Positions 54,947 to 63,753 of a stretch of DNA of 64,000 bases are shown piece by piece (position 1 is the first letter of the stretch; every line of letters begins with the position of its first letter). The translations under genes and the position numbers were made by a program. Origin of the DNA: Mitsuaria sp. WAJ17 (GTDB lineage: Bacteria > Pseudomonadota > Gammaproteobacteria > Burkholderiales > Burkholderiaceae_C); NCBI RefSeq assembly GCF_014174515.1, contig NZ_JACJUG010000023.1, positions 1 through 64,000 on the forward strand, given 5' to 3'. The notes beneath the pieces were generated by a model. It saw only the letters and a list, made by a program, of their open reading frames with translations. It ran no database searches and was not told the DNA's origin.

Positions 54947-56755
54947 ATGAAGCCAGCCATGCAAGCCGGACCCTTCCCCTGCGAGATGCTCGACCTCCTG
55001 GTGGTGGATGACATCGAGTCATCCCGGCTGGTGTTGGGGCGGGCGCTTGAGCAACTGGGTCACCGCGTGAGACTGGCCGCGGATGGCGAGTCCGCGCTGC
55101 AGCTGATCCAACGCGACCCGCCGGATGTGGTCTTCCTGGACCTGCTGATGCCGGGCATGGATGGCTTCGAGGTCACGCGCCGCATCCGCGCCATCGAGCG
55201 GCAGGATCGCTGGATGCCTGTCATCGTGTGCTCCTCGATGCAGGGCGACGAGCATTTCGGCCAGGCCCTGCAGCATGGGGCTGACGACTACCTGGTGCGC
55301 CCGGTCAACCCCAAGCTGCTGGTGGCCAAGCTCAGCCACATGGCCTGGCTCCTGCATCTGCAGCAGGAGCTGCGCGCCACCGCCCAACGCCAGCGCGACA
55401 TCCACGACCACATCAGCGACCCGGTCCTCACCCTGGATGCCCAGGGCCGCGTGCTGGACGCCAATCTGGCGGCTTGTCAACGCTTCAGCCTGGGTTCCCC
55501 GGCCGGACTGGTGGCTTGCCGCAGCGAGGATGTGATGGGCGCTCCCCTGGCTCGGCTGGTCGAGGGGGGCGAGATGGTGCTGCGGGATGCCCGGGGCGAG
55601 CAGTTTCCGGCGGAAGTGCGCAGCAGCACCTGGCAGGAAGGCGGCGGCACGCGCTACACCATGGTGCTGCGCGACCTGTCGGAGCAGCGGGCCTTGACGC
55701 GAGCCAAGGACGAGTTCATGGCGGCGGTGAGCCACGAGCTGCGGACACCGCTCACGGCCATCCATGGCGCCGTGTCCCTGCTGGAGGCCGGGCGCGGCGG
55801 GGAACTGGCGCCCAAGGCGCGGCAGCTAGTGGATATGGCCTCGCGCAATGCCCGGCGACTGAGTCGCCTGATCGACGATGTGTTCGACCTCACCCAGCTG
55901 GAAGGCGAGCGCATGGCCGTGCGCTGCGAGGCGCAGGAGGTCGGCCCGTTGCTGCAGGAGGCCCTCAGTGCCAACCAGGGCGTGGTGGTGGGGCAGGGCC
56001 TGAGTCTGGTGGGCCAGTGGCGGGAGTCGGACCTCGCGGCCCAGGTGTCGATCGACGCCGACCGGCTGGGCCAGGTCCTGGCCAATCTGATCTCCAATGC
56101 CGCGAAGTATTCCCCCCCGCAGGGCCAGATCAGGCTGGGCCTGGAAGTGGGACCCCAGCGCGTCCGCCTGAGCGTGAGCGACCAGGGGCCCGGCATTCCG
56201 CCGGAATTCCGGGCCAGGCTTTTCGAAAAGTTCAGTCGTGCCGAGCCCACGGCCAACAAGACCAAGCAGGGCCTGGGGCTGGGCCTGTACATCGCCCGGC
56301 TGCTGGTGGAACGCATGGGCGGGACCCTTTCCCTGGGCACGCCCAAGCATGGCTGTGAGATGTGGGTGGACCTGCCTCCGGTCGGGCAGGGCCTGCGGCA
56401 ACCCTTGTGGCTGGTCGATGCCGACCCGGAGCGCGCCGCCCGCACCGCGCGCATGCTGGGCGCTGACTGGCGGGTGCAGCTGGCAGCGCAACCGGCCCGC
56501 TTGGACCGGTCTTCTGGCCTGCCGCAGGCCGTCCTGGTGGATCCGCAGGGGCAGGACGCCGCGGACGCCCTGTTCGAGCAGCTGCGTGTGCTCGCCCCCG
56601 GGGTGCCGGTGCTGGTGTTCAGCGATGCCGTTGACGAACGCTATGCCCATTCGGAGGGGCTGGCATTCCTGCCCCGGGAGGGCAGTACGGCAGGCGATCT
56701 GGAGCTGGCGCTGCGCCGCTTGCACCGGCATGAAACCATCTGGCAGGACCTGTGA
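54947..56755 (+). CDS. REC-PAS-HisKA-HATPase hybrid kinase with degenerate C-terminal receiver
   Basis: A 602-residue soluble protein. The N-terminal receiver (about 15-130) has VVDDIESS, Asp in VVFLDLLMPGMDG and Lys-free VRPVNP at the usual Lys-Pro site, which is unusual. A PAS domain (about 150-250), HisKA with AAVSHELRTPLTAIHG (about 262) and HATPase (about 370-480; ANLISNAAKYS, DQGPGIPPEF, GLGLGLYIAR) follow. The last ~110 residues look receiver-like (PLWLVDADPERAART; AVLVDPQG) but lack the full acidic cluster. Start ATG 54947 or 54959. The stop overlaps the start of the next receiver gene. Confidence 0.88.
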   Translation: MKPAMQAGPFPCEMLDLLVVDDIESSRLVLGRALEQLGHRVRLAADGESALQLIQRDPPDVVFLDLLMPGMDGFEVTRRIRAIERQDRWMPVIVCSSMQGDEHFGQALQHGADDYLVRPVNPKLLVAKLSHMAWLLHLQQELRATAQRQRDIHDHISDPVLTLDAQGRVLDANLAACQRFSLGSPAGLVACRSEDVMGAPLARLVEGGEMVLRDARGEQFPAEVRSSTWQEGGGTRYTMVLRDLSEQRALTRAKDEFMAAVSHELRTPLTAIHGAVSLLEAGRGGELAPKARQLVDMASRNARRLSRLIDDVFDLTQLEGERMAVRCEAQEVGPLLQEALSANQGVVVGQGLSLVGQWRESDLAAQVSIDADRLGQVLANLISNAAKYSPPQGQIRLGLEVGPQRVRLSVSDQGPGIPPEFRARLFEKFSRAEPTANKTKQGLGLGLYIARLLVERMGGTLSLGTPKHGCEMWVDLPPVGQGLRQPLWLVDADPERAARTARMLGADWRVQLAAQPARLDRSSGLPQAVLVDPQGQDAADALFEQLRVLAPGVPVLVFSDAVDERYAHSEGLAFLPREGSTAGDLELALRRLHRHETIWQDL

Positions 56756-57147
56756 TGAAGACCTTGCGACGCATCCTGTGCGTGGAGGACGATCCTGATA
56801 TCCGGGAGTTGATCGGCTTCAGTCTGCGGGATGTGGGTGACTTCGAGGTGCTGCTGTGCGAGGACGCCGACGCGGCCCTGGCCCAGGTCGAGGCCTTCGC
56901 GCCGGACTTCGTGCTGCTGGACGTCATGATGCCGGGCATGTCGGGTCCGGAGCTGCTGGCCGTGCTGCGCACCTTGCCCTTCATGCAGGGGGTGCCGGTG
57001 GTGTTCATGACCGCCAAGGCCATGCCTTTCGAGGTGGAGGAGCTGCTGCATCACCAGTCCACCGGGGTGATCGTCAAGCCCTTCGATCCGCTGACGCTGC
57101 CGGACCACCTGCGCATGTACTGGGAGCACGGCCGTGACGGCGCCTGA
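56755..57147 (+). CDS. Single-domain response regulator (CheY-like)
   Basis: A 130-residue receiver. The acidic pair is CVEDDPDIRE, the phospho-acceptor Asp is in FVLLDVMMPG, Thr is in VFMTAKA and Lys is in VIVKPFDP. It overlaps the hybrid kinase stop (TGATG) and the next gene start by 14 nt. It is probably a shuttle between the kinase and the Hpt-like protein. Confidence 0.9.
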   Translation: MKTLRRILCVEDDPDIRELIGFSLRDVGDFEVLLCEDADAALAQVEAFAPDFVLLDVMMPGMSGPELLAVLRTLPFMQGVPVVFMTAKAMPFEVEELLHHQSTGVIVKPFDPLTLPDHLRMYWEHGRDGA

Positions 57148-57442
57148 GCCACCTCGCGCCGCAGCGCTGGCCGCAGGCTTTTCGGCCCTGCAGCAACGTT
57201 TCCGGCAGGGACTGGCGGACCGGGCAGCGCGGCTCGAAGCGGCCCAGGGGGTTGCCGAACAGGCGGCCCTGCTGCACCAGTTGGCGGGCGCCGCGGGGGG
57301 CTACCTGATGTCGGATCTGGAGGCGGCGGCTCGCGACGCCCTGGCCTGCTGCGAGGCCACGGTGCCCGAAGGCAAGCGCCGGCAGGCCTTGCAGGCCGTG
57401 CTGGCGCGTCTCAGGGGCCTGGCCCTGCCTCCCCGAGCCTGA
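57134..57442 (+). CDS. Hpt-like phosphotransfer protein
   Basis: A 102-residue helical protein beginning at a GTG inside the preceding receiver gene. LLHQLAGAAGGYLMSDLEAAARDALAC fits the Hpt pattern HxLxGAAGxxG with the His at about residue 48, and the flanking helices (AAGFSALQQRFRQGLADRAARLEAA) suit a four-helix bundle. Hpt proteins pass phosphate between receivers, which fits the kinase-receiver-Hpt order here. Confidence 0.7.
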   Translation: MTAPEPPRAAALAAGFSALQQRFRQGLADRAARLEAAQGVAEQAALLHQLAGAAGGYLMSDLEAAARDALACCEATVPEGKRRQALQAVLARLRGLALPPRA

Positions 57443-57534
57443 GACGTGAGACGGCACAGTCTGGTGACAATTCGACCTTGTGTCTGCGGTTCAATGGCCC
57501 CATCGCCCCTTTCGTTGGCCTTGAGGAGCCCATC

Positions 57535-57900
57535 ATGGAACTGAACGGTCGTTTGCAGGACAACGGCGTGCTGGTCCTGGAATTGCGTGAAGACAACCTG
57601 GACGCCACCAATCTGCGCGTGTTCAAGGACCTCGCCCAGTCCCTGATCCAGGAACGCCGCGCCGTGGTGTTGGACATGGCCGGCGTGCAGTTCGTCGACA
57701 GTGCCGGCCTTGGGGCGCTGATTTCCCTGTTGCGCCAGCTGAATGCGCGCGGTGGTGACCTGGTGCTGTGTGAGATGTCGCGCGCTGTGCGCGCCCTGTT
57801 CGAGCTGATGCGCATGCACCGCGTGTTCCGAATCGCCGAAAGCCGCCAGGACGCCTGCCAGGCCTTCACGCCGTCCACGGGCCTGGGCCAGGCCGCCTGA
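57535..57900 (+). CDS. STAS-domain anti-sigma factor antagonist
   Basis: A 121-residue SpoIIAA/RsbV-like protein. The phosphorylatable Ser is in VQFVDSAGLGALISLLRQL (about residue 60), with VLDMAG before it and the C-terminal VRALFELMRMHRVFRI. TTGAGGAG precedes the ATG at 57535 by 6-7 nt and decides the start. It would be phosphorylated by an HATPase kinase and dephosphorylated by a SpoIIE-type phosphatase; the fused protein at 47506-50388 supplies both. It is the last gene of the phosphorelay block and is followed by a terminator. Confidence 0.92.
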   Translation: MELNGRLQDNGVLVLELREDNLDATNLRVFKDLAQSLIQERRAVVLDMAGVQFVDSAGLGALISLLRQLNARGGDLVLCEMSRAVRALFELMRMHRVFRIAESRQDACQAFTPSTGLGQAA

Positions 57901-57922
57901 GCCTCTCCGCCCTTCGTTGACC

Positions 57923-57958
57923 TGCCCGGTCGCGGCCTGCCGCGCACCGGGCATTTTT
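57923..57958 (+). terminator. Intrinsic terminator after the STAS gene
   Basis: TGCCCGGT (57923-57930) pairs with ACCGGGCA (57946-57953), with inner CGCGG/CCGCG pairing, and ATTTTT follows. A classical rho-independent terminator closes the phosphorelay operon. Confidence 0.75.
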
Positions 57959-58191
57959 GCGGGCGGCTCTCCAGCCGGCTCGCGACGCGCCGGCCAGGAA
58001 CGGCTTGGCCTTTGGCGTGGCCTTGCGTGCCGTCGGCCATCGTCCGGGCGCAGCCCCTGCCGGTGTCGGGGCGCAAGGGGGGCTCGTGTTGTCCGCATGT
58101 CGGCAGGGGTGCAGTCGGGCCAGCGGGGCGCAGGGGCGGTGGTGCTGGCGTCGAGCCCGGCCCTTTCATTGGCGGGCGTCGAAACGACCAA

Positions 58192-58217
58192 GGGCGGTCC
58201 GCCATCGCAGACCGCCC
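58192..58217 (-). terminator. Hairpin downstream of the LruC-domain gene
   Basis: GGGCGGTC (58192-58199) pairs with GACCGCCC (58210-58217) with a 10-nt loop. On the minus strand TTGGTCGTTTC follows, a poor T-run, so it is probably a terminator for the lipoprotein/LruC unit. Confidence 0.55.
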
Positions 58218-58242
58218 GTGAAGGGGCCGATGCGCCTGGGTG

Positions 58243-59784
58243 TCAGGGGTCCCACTCCCAAGCGCCGGGCAGGCCGGCCACCTGACCGGCGGACGGCGAG
58301 AGGTACCAGGTCTGGCCCTGGCTGCCGCCGGAACTCAGGAAAGTGACCAGCTGGGGATAGGCCACCCCCAAGTCCACCCCCTCGCAGGCGTGGGCCCAGC
58401 CGGTGGGCACCAGCAGGGCGTAGGGATAGCCGCGACTGTCGCGCAGTTCCGATGTAATGGCCGTGCCTTTGCTAGGCACCAGCAACGCGGGCACCGGGGT
58501 TCCCACCGAGGACTGGGCCTGCGGCTGGTCCAGGGTCGCGGTCAGGCGCATGTGGGGGCCATTGCGGCTGGCCTGGCTGCTGCCGCACAGTACGTTGACA
58601 TAGGCGTCTGCCCCTGGGGCACTGAACCAGCTGCCGGCCTTGTCCACGTTGACATAGGGCGTGGCTTGCAGCCAGTTGCCAGCCAGGCCGCCGCTGCAGC
58701 TCAGGCCCTGGGCATCGCCGGCGCGGCGAACGGTGCAGGTGACGGATCCGGTTCCCGGCAGGGGCAAGCGGAACTGCCAGTCGTAGACATAGGAGGCGCC
58801 GTCCGCCAGCAGGTAGGACTCGGCCTCCACCCGCAGCACCTGGCCGCTGGCGTTCAGGCCCAGCTTGTAGCGGTAGGCCACCACGGCGTCATTGAAGTCG
58901 TAGTCTCCACGGTCCGGGTAGTTGTCCTCGTAGGCCACGTGATACCAGCCCGTGGCCGATGGGAAGTAGCTCCAGGCCACAAGCTCGGTGCTGCTGCTGC
59001 CCGGGCTGGCGGCCGTGTCGCTGGAGCCGCTGTTGTTCACGATCTCCGCTGTCGGTGCGCTGACCTGGAAGGTGGAGGTCGTGGGCAGCACGGCATTCAG
59101 GTAGTAAGCGTCGTCGCGGTTGAGCAGGGCCAGGTCCTCGAAGCCGCCCGAGTAGTCATAGAAGCTCTCGGGTTCCGCGACGGGCTTGTTCTTGTTGGTG
59201 TCCAGCAGCTGGATGCTCAGTGTGGCGGATAGGGCGCCGGCCAGGCTGTCGGGGACGAAGATGTCCAGGGTGCTGTCGTACTGGTTCTGGATCGCGTTGC
59301 TGCCGGTGATGCGGCTGGAGCCGCCCTCCCCCAGCAGGGTGTAGTAGCGCTGCCGGCTACTGCTGCCGGCCGGCATGATGAGGGCTTGGGTGGCGCTGCG
59401 GTAGCTGGTGTAGGTCCGGGTGATGCCGGGCCACTGCACGGTCAGGCTCACTGAGGCGATGGAAACGCCCTGCGAGGTGGACGTCTCCAGGCCTTTGTTG
59501 TTCTCGTTCACATCCACGCCCAGGGAGAGGTAGTAGCGCGGCGTGCCGCTGCTGGCGTCGAAGTGCTCCAGGCGAAGCGTCTCCAGCTGGGCGGCGCTGA
59601 GCGGCGTGTTGCCGGTGCCCATCATGAGGTTGATGGTGCCCCGCCCGTTGGACTGGATGGTGTCGGCCAGGCGTTGCGAGCTGGCCGTCTGGGCCTGCAG
59701 GCTGCTTCCAAAGGTGGTCATCAGGAAGGCGGTTAGGAATCGCAGCAGACCGCGTTCGAAGGGGAGGAAGGAGGACGTGCTCAT
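58243..59784 (-). CDS. LruC-domain exported protein
   Basis: A 513-residue secreted protein. The N-terminus has a hydrophobic signal segment (LLRFLTAFLMTTFGSSLQA). The middle is beta-rich. The conserved YEDNYPDRGDYDFNDAVVAYRY (about residue 285) is the acidic, probably calcium-binding signature of LruC/DUF4842-type C-terminal domains. GGAG lies 6-7 nt before the ATG at 59784. It overlaps the upstream lipoprotein stop, so the two are coupled. It lies downstream of the exopolysaccharide gene block, which suggests a surface or matrix protein; the exact function is unknown. Confidence 0.8.
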   Translation of the reverse strand: MSTSSFLPFERGLLRFLTAFLMTTFGSSLQAQTASSQRLADTIQSNGRGTINLMMGTGNTPLSAAQLETLRLEHFDASSGTPRYYLSLGVDVNENNKGLETSTSQGVSIASVSLTVQWPGITRTYTSYRSATQALIMPAGSSSRQRYYTLLGEGGSSRITGSNAIQNQYDSTLDIFVPDSLAGALSATLSIQLLDTNKNKPVAEPESFYDYSGGFEDLALLNRDDAYYLNAVLPTTSTFQVSAPTAEIVNNSGSSDTAASPGSSSTELVAWSYFPSATGWYHVAYEDNYPDRGDYDFNDAVVAYRYKLGLNASGQVLRVEAESYLLADGASYVYDWQFRLPLPGTGSVTCTVRRAGDAQGLSCSGGLAGNWLQATPYVNVDKAGSWFSAPGADAYVNVLCGSSQASRNGPHMRLTATLDQPQAQSSVGTPVPALLVPSKGTAITSELRDSRGYPYALLVPTGWAHACEGVDLGVAYPQLVTFLSSGGSQGQTWYLSPSAGQVAGLPGAWEWDP

Positions 59785-60272
59785 CACAGACTCCAGGTGC
59801 CGCTGACCGAACCGGCCGCGTTGTACAGCTCGAACTGGATGGTCTTGACTGCCAGCGGAACCTGCACGCGCGGGAGCTCGCTGCCCGGCCGCCAGCGTCC
59901 GATCCACAGGGTGCTGGCGCTGGCTTCACCTGGGCCCTGCACATACAGCACCAGGTAGTGGTGGCCCGGATCCGGCGGCAGCTTGGCGAAGGCACTCTCC
60001 AGGATCGAGGCCGGCATGGTGGCCGGCGCCCGGAAGCTGGCTGGCGGCGGGCCCGACAGGGGCAGGCTGCTCAGAGACGTGCTGGTGGCAGGTGCCGGGG
60101 CCGGGGCTGGCGTCGTCGTCGTTGCACCCCCGCCGCCGCCGCCGCAGGCCATCAGCGCAAGACCGCACAGCCCCCCCAGCAGGGCGGATCGACCGGCGCA
60201 ATGCCCGACGGTTCTGGGCGGCCGGGGGGTGCCCGGTGCGGTGCGCGGCGCTGGATTGAGAGGACGGTGCAT
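59784..60272 (-). CDS. Small lipoprotein coupled to the LruC protein
   Basis: A 162-residue lipoprotein. The signal ends in the lipobox LMAC followed by six Gly and a Thr/Pro/Ala-rich tether. The C-terminal ~100 residues (HHYLVLYVQGPGEASASTLWIG; RVQVPLAVKTIQFELYNA) look like a small beta-sandwich. GGGAGA lies 6 nt before the ATG at 60272. Its stop overlaps the LruC start (TGATG). It may anchor or assist the LruC protein; no family is recognised. Confidence 0.75.
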   Translation of the reverse strand: MHRPLNPAPRTAPGTPRPPRTVGHCAGRSALLGGLCGLALMACGGGGGGATTTTPAPAPAPATSTSLSSLPLSGPPPASFRAPATMPASILESAFAKLPPDPGHHYLVLYVQGPGEASASTLWIGRWRPGSELPRVQVPLAVKTIQFELYNAAGSVSGTWSL

Positions 60273-60361
60273 GCAGGTCTCCCGGTGTGGTGCCTTCATT
60301 GGGCTCCGAGGGCCGGCCTCAATGGTGAGGACACTGTGAATCCCGCGACGATCGTGCGCCG

Positions 60362-62527
60362 TCAGGCCTTGCCGCGTGTGGAGCGGCGCCATTGCTCATA
60401 GCGCACCCGCCAAAGCGCCGCCTGCAGCCGCCAGTAGGACAGGCTCATGAAGGTGTCGAAGCGTGCGCGGGTGGCGGTCTCGACGATGAGCTGCTGCATG
60501 TAGCCGCTGTTCTGGAAGACGGCCACCTTGTTGACGAACAGGCCCACGGCCTCGGGCTGCAGCTTTTCCAGCAGGCGCTTGGCGCGCAGGGCCTCGCCGC
60601 GGGAAACGGCATCGGCCTCGACCACCAGAAAGACCTGGCCGACGGCCTCGATCGTCAGCTCGGCGTCGGCATTGAGCAGCAGCGGCGGCAGGTCCAGGAG
60701 GATGAAGTCGTGATCCTGCTGCCAGTGCTGGAGGGCCTCCCGCAGGAGGTCCAGGCGCTGCAGTCCCTGGTGGGCCCGGGTGCCGATGCTCACGCAGGGC
60801 AGCTCGGTCTCTCGCCAGGCCTGGCTGTGCACCAGCCCGCGCAGGGGTACGTCACCGGCTAGGTAGTCGCTCAGGCCAACGGATTCCCGCGTCTCGCCCG
60901 GCATGTGCCGCGCATCGGCGCGGACGACCAGGGGCCGGGCGCCCAGCGTCAGCAGCAGCTGGGCGGTGTCCATCACCAGCTCGCTGACACCGGCACCGGA
61001 CTTCACGCCCGTGAAGGCGTACGCGGTGCGGCCCTCGCGCCCTCGGTTGCGCAGCAGCGTGGCCGCAAAGCGGCGCCCCTGCTCGCGCCAGAGGATGTCC
61101 GTGGCGAGCCCGTCTCGCCGCACCTGCCAGCCCGCAGCGGGCAGCCCCAACAGCTTCTCCGCGTCGTTGACCGTGCGCAGGCGCGCATCCACCACGTCCA
61201 GCGCCACGGGCACCAGTGCGGCGGCGGCCAGCGCGGCCAGCAGGGCCATCAGCAGCATCCGCTTGCGGCCGATGCCCTGCGGCGTTTCGGCCGGCAGGGC
61301 GCGGCTGACCAGGCGCACCCAGCCGAGCGCGCGGCTCTCGGTTTCCAGGTAGCCCAGGCGTTCGCGCAGCCGAGTCAGGTCGGCATCCCGCTTGCGGATG
61401 TCGGTGGTCAGGCGCATGGCTTCCTGGAAGCTGCTGGCGAAGTCCGCGGCCTGTGCCTGCTGGCGATCGACGGCCGCCCTGGCCTCGCGCTCGACCTGCA
61501 TGCGTGTGGCCAGGGTGGCCATCAGCCGGGTGCGGGCGTTGTCGCTGGCCTGGTGGTCGAAATCGTCTTCCTGGCCCTTCAGTCGCCGCTGGATCTGCAG
61601 GAGTTCGGCCTGGGCCGCCTGGTAGGCGGGGTGCCGGGGCTCCAGGCCGGCCAGGGTCCGGTGCAGCTCCTCGCTGCGTTTGACCACTTCATTGCGCAGG
61701 GCCTGCAGGCCGTTGTCGAGCTGGCGGGACTCCAGCAGCGAGCGACCCAGGTGCATGGGCAGCTCCTTCTGGCGCATGTAGGCATCCAGTGCCGCCTCGG
61801 CCTGCACGCGCTCGCTGGTGGCCAGGGCCAGGCGCTCGCGCATCTGCAGCAGGATGGTGTCGTAGGGGTTGGCCGTGCTGTCGGCAAAGGTTGTCAGGTG
61901 CAGGCGGTCGGCCAGCACCAGGCGAGCGGCGCTCAGGGCCTCGATCTCCTCATGGAGCTGGTGCTCCCGCGTCTTCAGGGTGTCGATGCGTTCGCCTGAG
62001 CCGTAGATCTGCTCGCTGCGCACTGTCCGGACAAAGGTGTCCGCGACGGCGTTCACGAGGGTGTGAAGGTGGGCGCTGCGGGCGTCCTCGGTGCCGATGT
62101 GCACCATGTAGGTGTCCGGGATGGCGCGCACGTAGATGCGGCGCTGCAGCTGCTCGATGTACTGGCGCTTCGTCAGGGCCGGGGGGCGCAGCTCCACGCC
62201 CTGCTGATGGAGTTCGTCCAGGGCGGATTCCAGGATGTCGTAGCGGACCACCATGCGGGAGAGATGGTTCACGTACTCCCGGTACTGGGAGTTGGACTGC
62301 AGCTCCAGCTCCTTGTCCGTCTCCATGTTCTTCATGTAGGACGGAGACACCTGGAAGGTGGCCTGCGCTATGTAGTAGCTGCGCCCCTTGAGCAGGGCCA
62401 GGGGCGTGCCCAGGATCAGGATCACGATGAAGGCCCACAGGGCGGTGCGGGGGTGACGGCGCAGGCTCAGTAGGGGCTTGATGCCCAGGCCGGGCAGGCT
62501 GGCCAGCTCGGTGGCGGTGCCGTTCAT
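60362..62527 (-). CDS. Wzz/BY-kinase-like chain-length protein with degraded P-loop
   Basis: A 721-residue inner-membrane protein. Two helices (about 30-48 and 425-445) enclose a periplasmic Wzz-like region with long coiled coils (about 180-400). The cytoplasmic domain (about 455-700) has the BY-kinase layout, but its Walker A reads FTGVKSGAGVSEL, without the GK(S/T) lysine, and Walker A' reads VVRADARH. A DFILLDLPPLLL segment recalls Walker B. A few Tyr lie near the C-terminus (YMQQL, YWRLQ, YEQW). It is probably a co-polymerase with little or no kinase activity. It overlaps the GT2 gene by ATGA and has its own SD (GGGAGA). Confidence 0.87.
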   Translation of the reverse strand: MNGTATELASLPGLGIKPLLSLRRHPRTALWAFIVILILGTPLALLKGRSYYIAQATFQVSPSYMKNMETDKELELQSNSQYREYVNHLSRMVVRYDILESALDELHQQGVELRPPALTKRQYIEQLQRRIYVRAIPDTYMVHIGTEDARSAHLHTLVNAVADTFVRTVRSEQIYGSGERIDTLKTREHQLHEEIEALSAARLVLADRLHLTTFADSTANPYDTILLQMRERLALATSERVQAEAALDAYMRQKELPMHLGRSLLESRQLDNGLQALRNEVVKRSEELHRTLAGLEPRHPAYQAAQAELLQIQRRLKGQEDDFDHQASDNARTRLMATLATRMQVEREARAAVDRQQAQAADFASSFQEAMRLTTDIRKRDADLTRLRERLGYLETESRALGWVRLVSRALPAETPQGIGRKRMLLMALLAALAAAALVPVALDVVDARLRTVNDAEKLLGLPAAGWQVRRDGLATDILWREQGRRFAATLLRNRGREGRTAYAFTGVKSGAGVSELVMDTAQLLLTLGARPLVVRADARHMPGETRESVGLSDYLAGDVPLRGLVHSQAWRETELPCVSIGTRAHQGLQRLDLLREALQHWQQDHDFILLDLPPLLLNADAELTIEAVGQVFLVVEADAVSRGEALRAKRLLEKLQPEAVGLFVNKVAVFQNSGYMQQLIVETATRARFDTFMSLSYWRLQAALWRVRYEQWRRSTRGKA

Positions 62528-63753
62528 GATGGGTCTCCCTCATGGCGCAGCGGGCGCCCACCACGCTCCCAGCCCGAGGCCCGGCCGCAGGCATAGGCCA
62601 CGTAGATGGGCAGCTTCCACAGGGCGTACAGAGGCAGGCTCAGCAGCTCCAGCGGGCCCAGCAGGTCCCGACCCCAGCGCCACCAGGCCCCGGTCAGGGC
62701 CAGGACCAGGGCGCCCAGCCCCGCCCCCATCAGCAGGCTTCCCAGCTGAAGGACCGGGGCCGGCAGGGTGCCCCAGGTCAGCAGGGCCGCCCAGCCCAGC
62801 GAGGTGCCGCCCAGCAGGAGCACGTACAGCGCCAGCGGCGGGATCAGCAGGTCCAGGGCCAGGGCCAGCGGGGCGGCACGGCCCTGGCGCAGCGCCTGGG
62901 CGAGCAGGGGCTTCGCGTGCTGGCGCATGACCGCCAGGTGGCCGTGCTCCCAACGTGTCTTCTGGCGGCGCAGGGCGCCGGTCTGCGGGGCAAAGCCGCT
63001 GGTGACGCGCACTTCGGGCAGGAAGCAGGGCGTGTGGCCAGTGCGGGTCAGCCAGAGGCCCAGCTCCATGTCCTCGGCGACATGGCCGCTGGCCAAGGGC
63101 GCCTGCGCCAGCAAGGGCCAGGGAAGCGCCATGCCGGTGCCCATCAGGTGGCAGGCATCGCCGAGGGCGGAGGTGCCCAGGGGGCGCACCTGGTTCTTCA
63201 CCCGCATTGCGAACTCGAGGATGCGCGGCATGAGGCCGGCGGCGCCCGCTGCGCGCATCAGGTCCAGCATCTGGACGGGCCGGCGAGTCGCTGCGCACAC
63301 CTCGGCGATGCGCTGGGCGGCGCCGGGGCTCAGCCGGCAGTCGGCATCGACCACCAGGACAAGGGCGGGAGGGGCCTGGCGCAGGTGATCCACCCCATGG
63401 GCCAGGGCATAGCCCTTGCCGCGGCGCTGCGGGTCCCACCGCTCCAGCACCTCGGCGCCGGCTTGCCGAGCCCGCTCGGCGGTGAGGTCCGCGCAGTTGT
63501 CCGCCACCACCAGCAGCCGGTCCCCCGGGGCGAGCTGGGAACGCAGGGCATGAACGGTGTCCTGGATGTGATCGGCCTCGTCATGGGCGGGCACCAGGAT
63601 CAGCAGCGGGCCGCGGGGCCTGTCCAGCTGCTCTCGTCGGGCGCGGGGACAGGCGCGCCAGGCCGAGGCGACCAGGAGCAGCAGGGCCAGTGCCGGCAGG
63701 ATGAGTGGGAGCAGCAGGCCGAGAAGGGCCAGCAGCAGCACGAGGGTCAGCAT
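62524..63753 (-). CDS. Processive-type glycosyltransferase family 2 (exopolysaccharide)
   Basis: A 409-residue membrane glycosyltransferase. An N-terminal helix is followed by a GT-A domain: LILVPAHDEADHIQDTV, the metal site in LVVDADCRLS (about 132), acid pair VAEDMELGLWL and RRQKTRWEHG (QxxRW, about 265). Several C-terminal helices (about 290-380) follow. QxxRW is typical of processive or polymer-building GT2 enzymes. The ATG at 63753 starts the first helix. Its stop overlaps the Wzz-like start by 4 nt and its start overlaps the upstream acetyltransferase stop by 7 nt. Confidence 0.92.
   Translation of the reverse strand: MLTLVLLLALLGLLLPLILPALALLLLVASAWRACPRARREQLDRPRGPLLILVPAHDEADHIQDTVHALRSQLAPGDRLLVVADNCADLTAERARQAGAEVLERWDPQRRGKGYALAHGVDHLRQAPPALVLVVDADCRLSPGAAQRIAEVCAATRRPVQMLDLMRAAGAAGLMPRILEFAMRVKNQVRPLGTSALGDACHLMGTGMALPWPLLAQAPLASGHVAEDMELGLWLTRTGHTPCFLPEVRVTSGFAPQTGALRRQKTRWEHGHLAVMRQHAKPLLAQALRQGRAAPLALALDLLIPPLALYVLLLGGTSLGWAALLTWGTLPAPVLQLGSLLMGAGLGALVLALTGAWWRWGRDLLGPLELLSLPLYALWKLPIYVAYACGRASGWERGGRPLRHEGDPS

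Larger units (their letters stand above)
57901..58242. other. Intergenic region between convergent genes
   Basis: This 342-base stretch lies between the STAS gene and the LruC-type gene. It holds two hairpins, one for each side (57923-57958 and 58192-58217). I see no gene in it; the open frames present are not supported by any ribosome binding site or recognisable protein. Confidence 0.5.

Noticed and set aside
57917..58285. Open frames in the spacer after the STAS gene
   Set aside because: They overlap two hairpins, lack ribosome binding sites and encode Arg/Gly-rich low-complexity sequence.
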